A stretch of 64,000 nucleotides of DNA. Origin: Selaginella moellendorffii (lineage: Eukaryota; Streptophyta; Lycopodiopsida; Selaginellales; Selaginellaceae). Where the stretch lies: the NCBI RefSeq assembly GCF_000143415.4, contig NW_003314394.1:295995-359994 (forward strand). The letters run 5' to 3'. Below, piece after piece: positions 63,774 to 64,000 of this stretch (position 1 is its first letter; each line of letters starts with the position of its first letter). The notes under the pieces are model-generated. The model ran no database searches and was not told where the DNA came from. It worked only from the letters and a program-made list of their open reading frames with translations. Both the position numbers and the translations under genes were made by a program.

Positions 63774-64000
63774 ATTCTTCCCCCCCAACAAAGTCCTTGT
63801 CCCAAGGACGAGTTGTACCGGTGATCACCCTTTCTGGGGAATCCTGCTCAAGCTCCTGGTCCATCTTCCACAGCCGTATACATCAAGGAGGCATTGGGCC
63901 CGTCACTCCGAGATAGTACACCTTTCAACTGGCTGACATAAAATACCGGATGAATTTTCACCCCAACTGGCAGCCGCACTCGATAAGCCGCTTTACCAAT
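63774..64000 (-). mobile_element. Gypsy copy C, 3' end, runs off the window
   Basis: Close to the integrase C-terminal region and purine tract of copy B (50645-50910) in the same orientation: GGGGGGGAAGAATTG tract, then HPVFYVSQLKG-encoding sequence. Its 3' LTR is the TRIM-type LTR 63670-63773, not the long LTR of copy A. Confidence 0.85.

Overview
The window looks like nuclear DNA of a lycophyte, most probably Selaginella (S. moellendorffii-like). The grounds are many plant housekeeping genes with very short introns (about 50-110 nt), abundant PLS-class PPR genes, plant-type fasciclin-AGPs and TRM/LONGIFOLIA proteins, a dynein heavy-chain relic (flagellated sperm), and Ty3/gypsy elements primed by initiator tRNA-Met. 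The species is inferred, not proven.

0-23 kb is a compact gene-rich block. It holds a Crinkler/RHS-type P-loop NTPase plus nuclease-like gene (-), a decayed sterol glucosyltransferase (+), ALDH22A1 (-), a TAF1C/RRN6-like Pol I factor (+) diverging from ALDH across only 91 bp, a cyclase-family protein (-), a TRM/LONGIFOLIA protein (+), the queuine tRNA-ribosyltransferase catalytic subunit (+), and two tandem fasciclin-like AGPs (-).

22.8-37.8 kb is a direct segmental duplication. The right copy carries two intact convergent PPR genes plus a gene of unknown family. The left copy has decayed, and most of its second PPR gene is replaced by about 0.9 kb carrying a secreted aegerolysin-family gene. 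Between the copies lie a dynein heavy-chain relic, an AT-rich tandem repeat and a chimeric pseudogene in which an S-domain lectin receptor kinase runs in frame into a Crinkler-type fragment.

37.8-64 kb is a nest of transposons. An old minus-strand chromovirus is split in its chromodomain by a complete Ty3/gypsy element (copy A, TSD GATAA). It is also hit by a 288-bp MITE and abuts a 15.2-kb DNA element (46251-61474) with inverted termini and a 4-bp CCTT target duplication. This large element is the main candidate for an undescribed system. It carries a DDE/RNase H-like transposase candidate (DUF7869-like, with DUF8039-like N-terminus), a ParB-like gene with a possible methyltransferase-like C-terminal part, and a gene with an FCP1-like HAD domain. 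More than 20 copies of a short GGCC-centred palindrome (arms ATGGCRTG / CAYGCCAT) are scattered through it, several just upstream of 3' splice sites. The MITE has the same termini and the palindromes, so it looks like its non-autonomous derivative. The large element is itself interrupted by a second gypsy copy (B), reduced to a Gag-integrase fusion and recombined with TRIM-type elements with 104-bp LTRs. Another TRIM/gypsy composite (copy C) runs off the right end.
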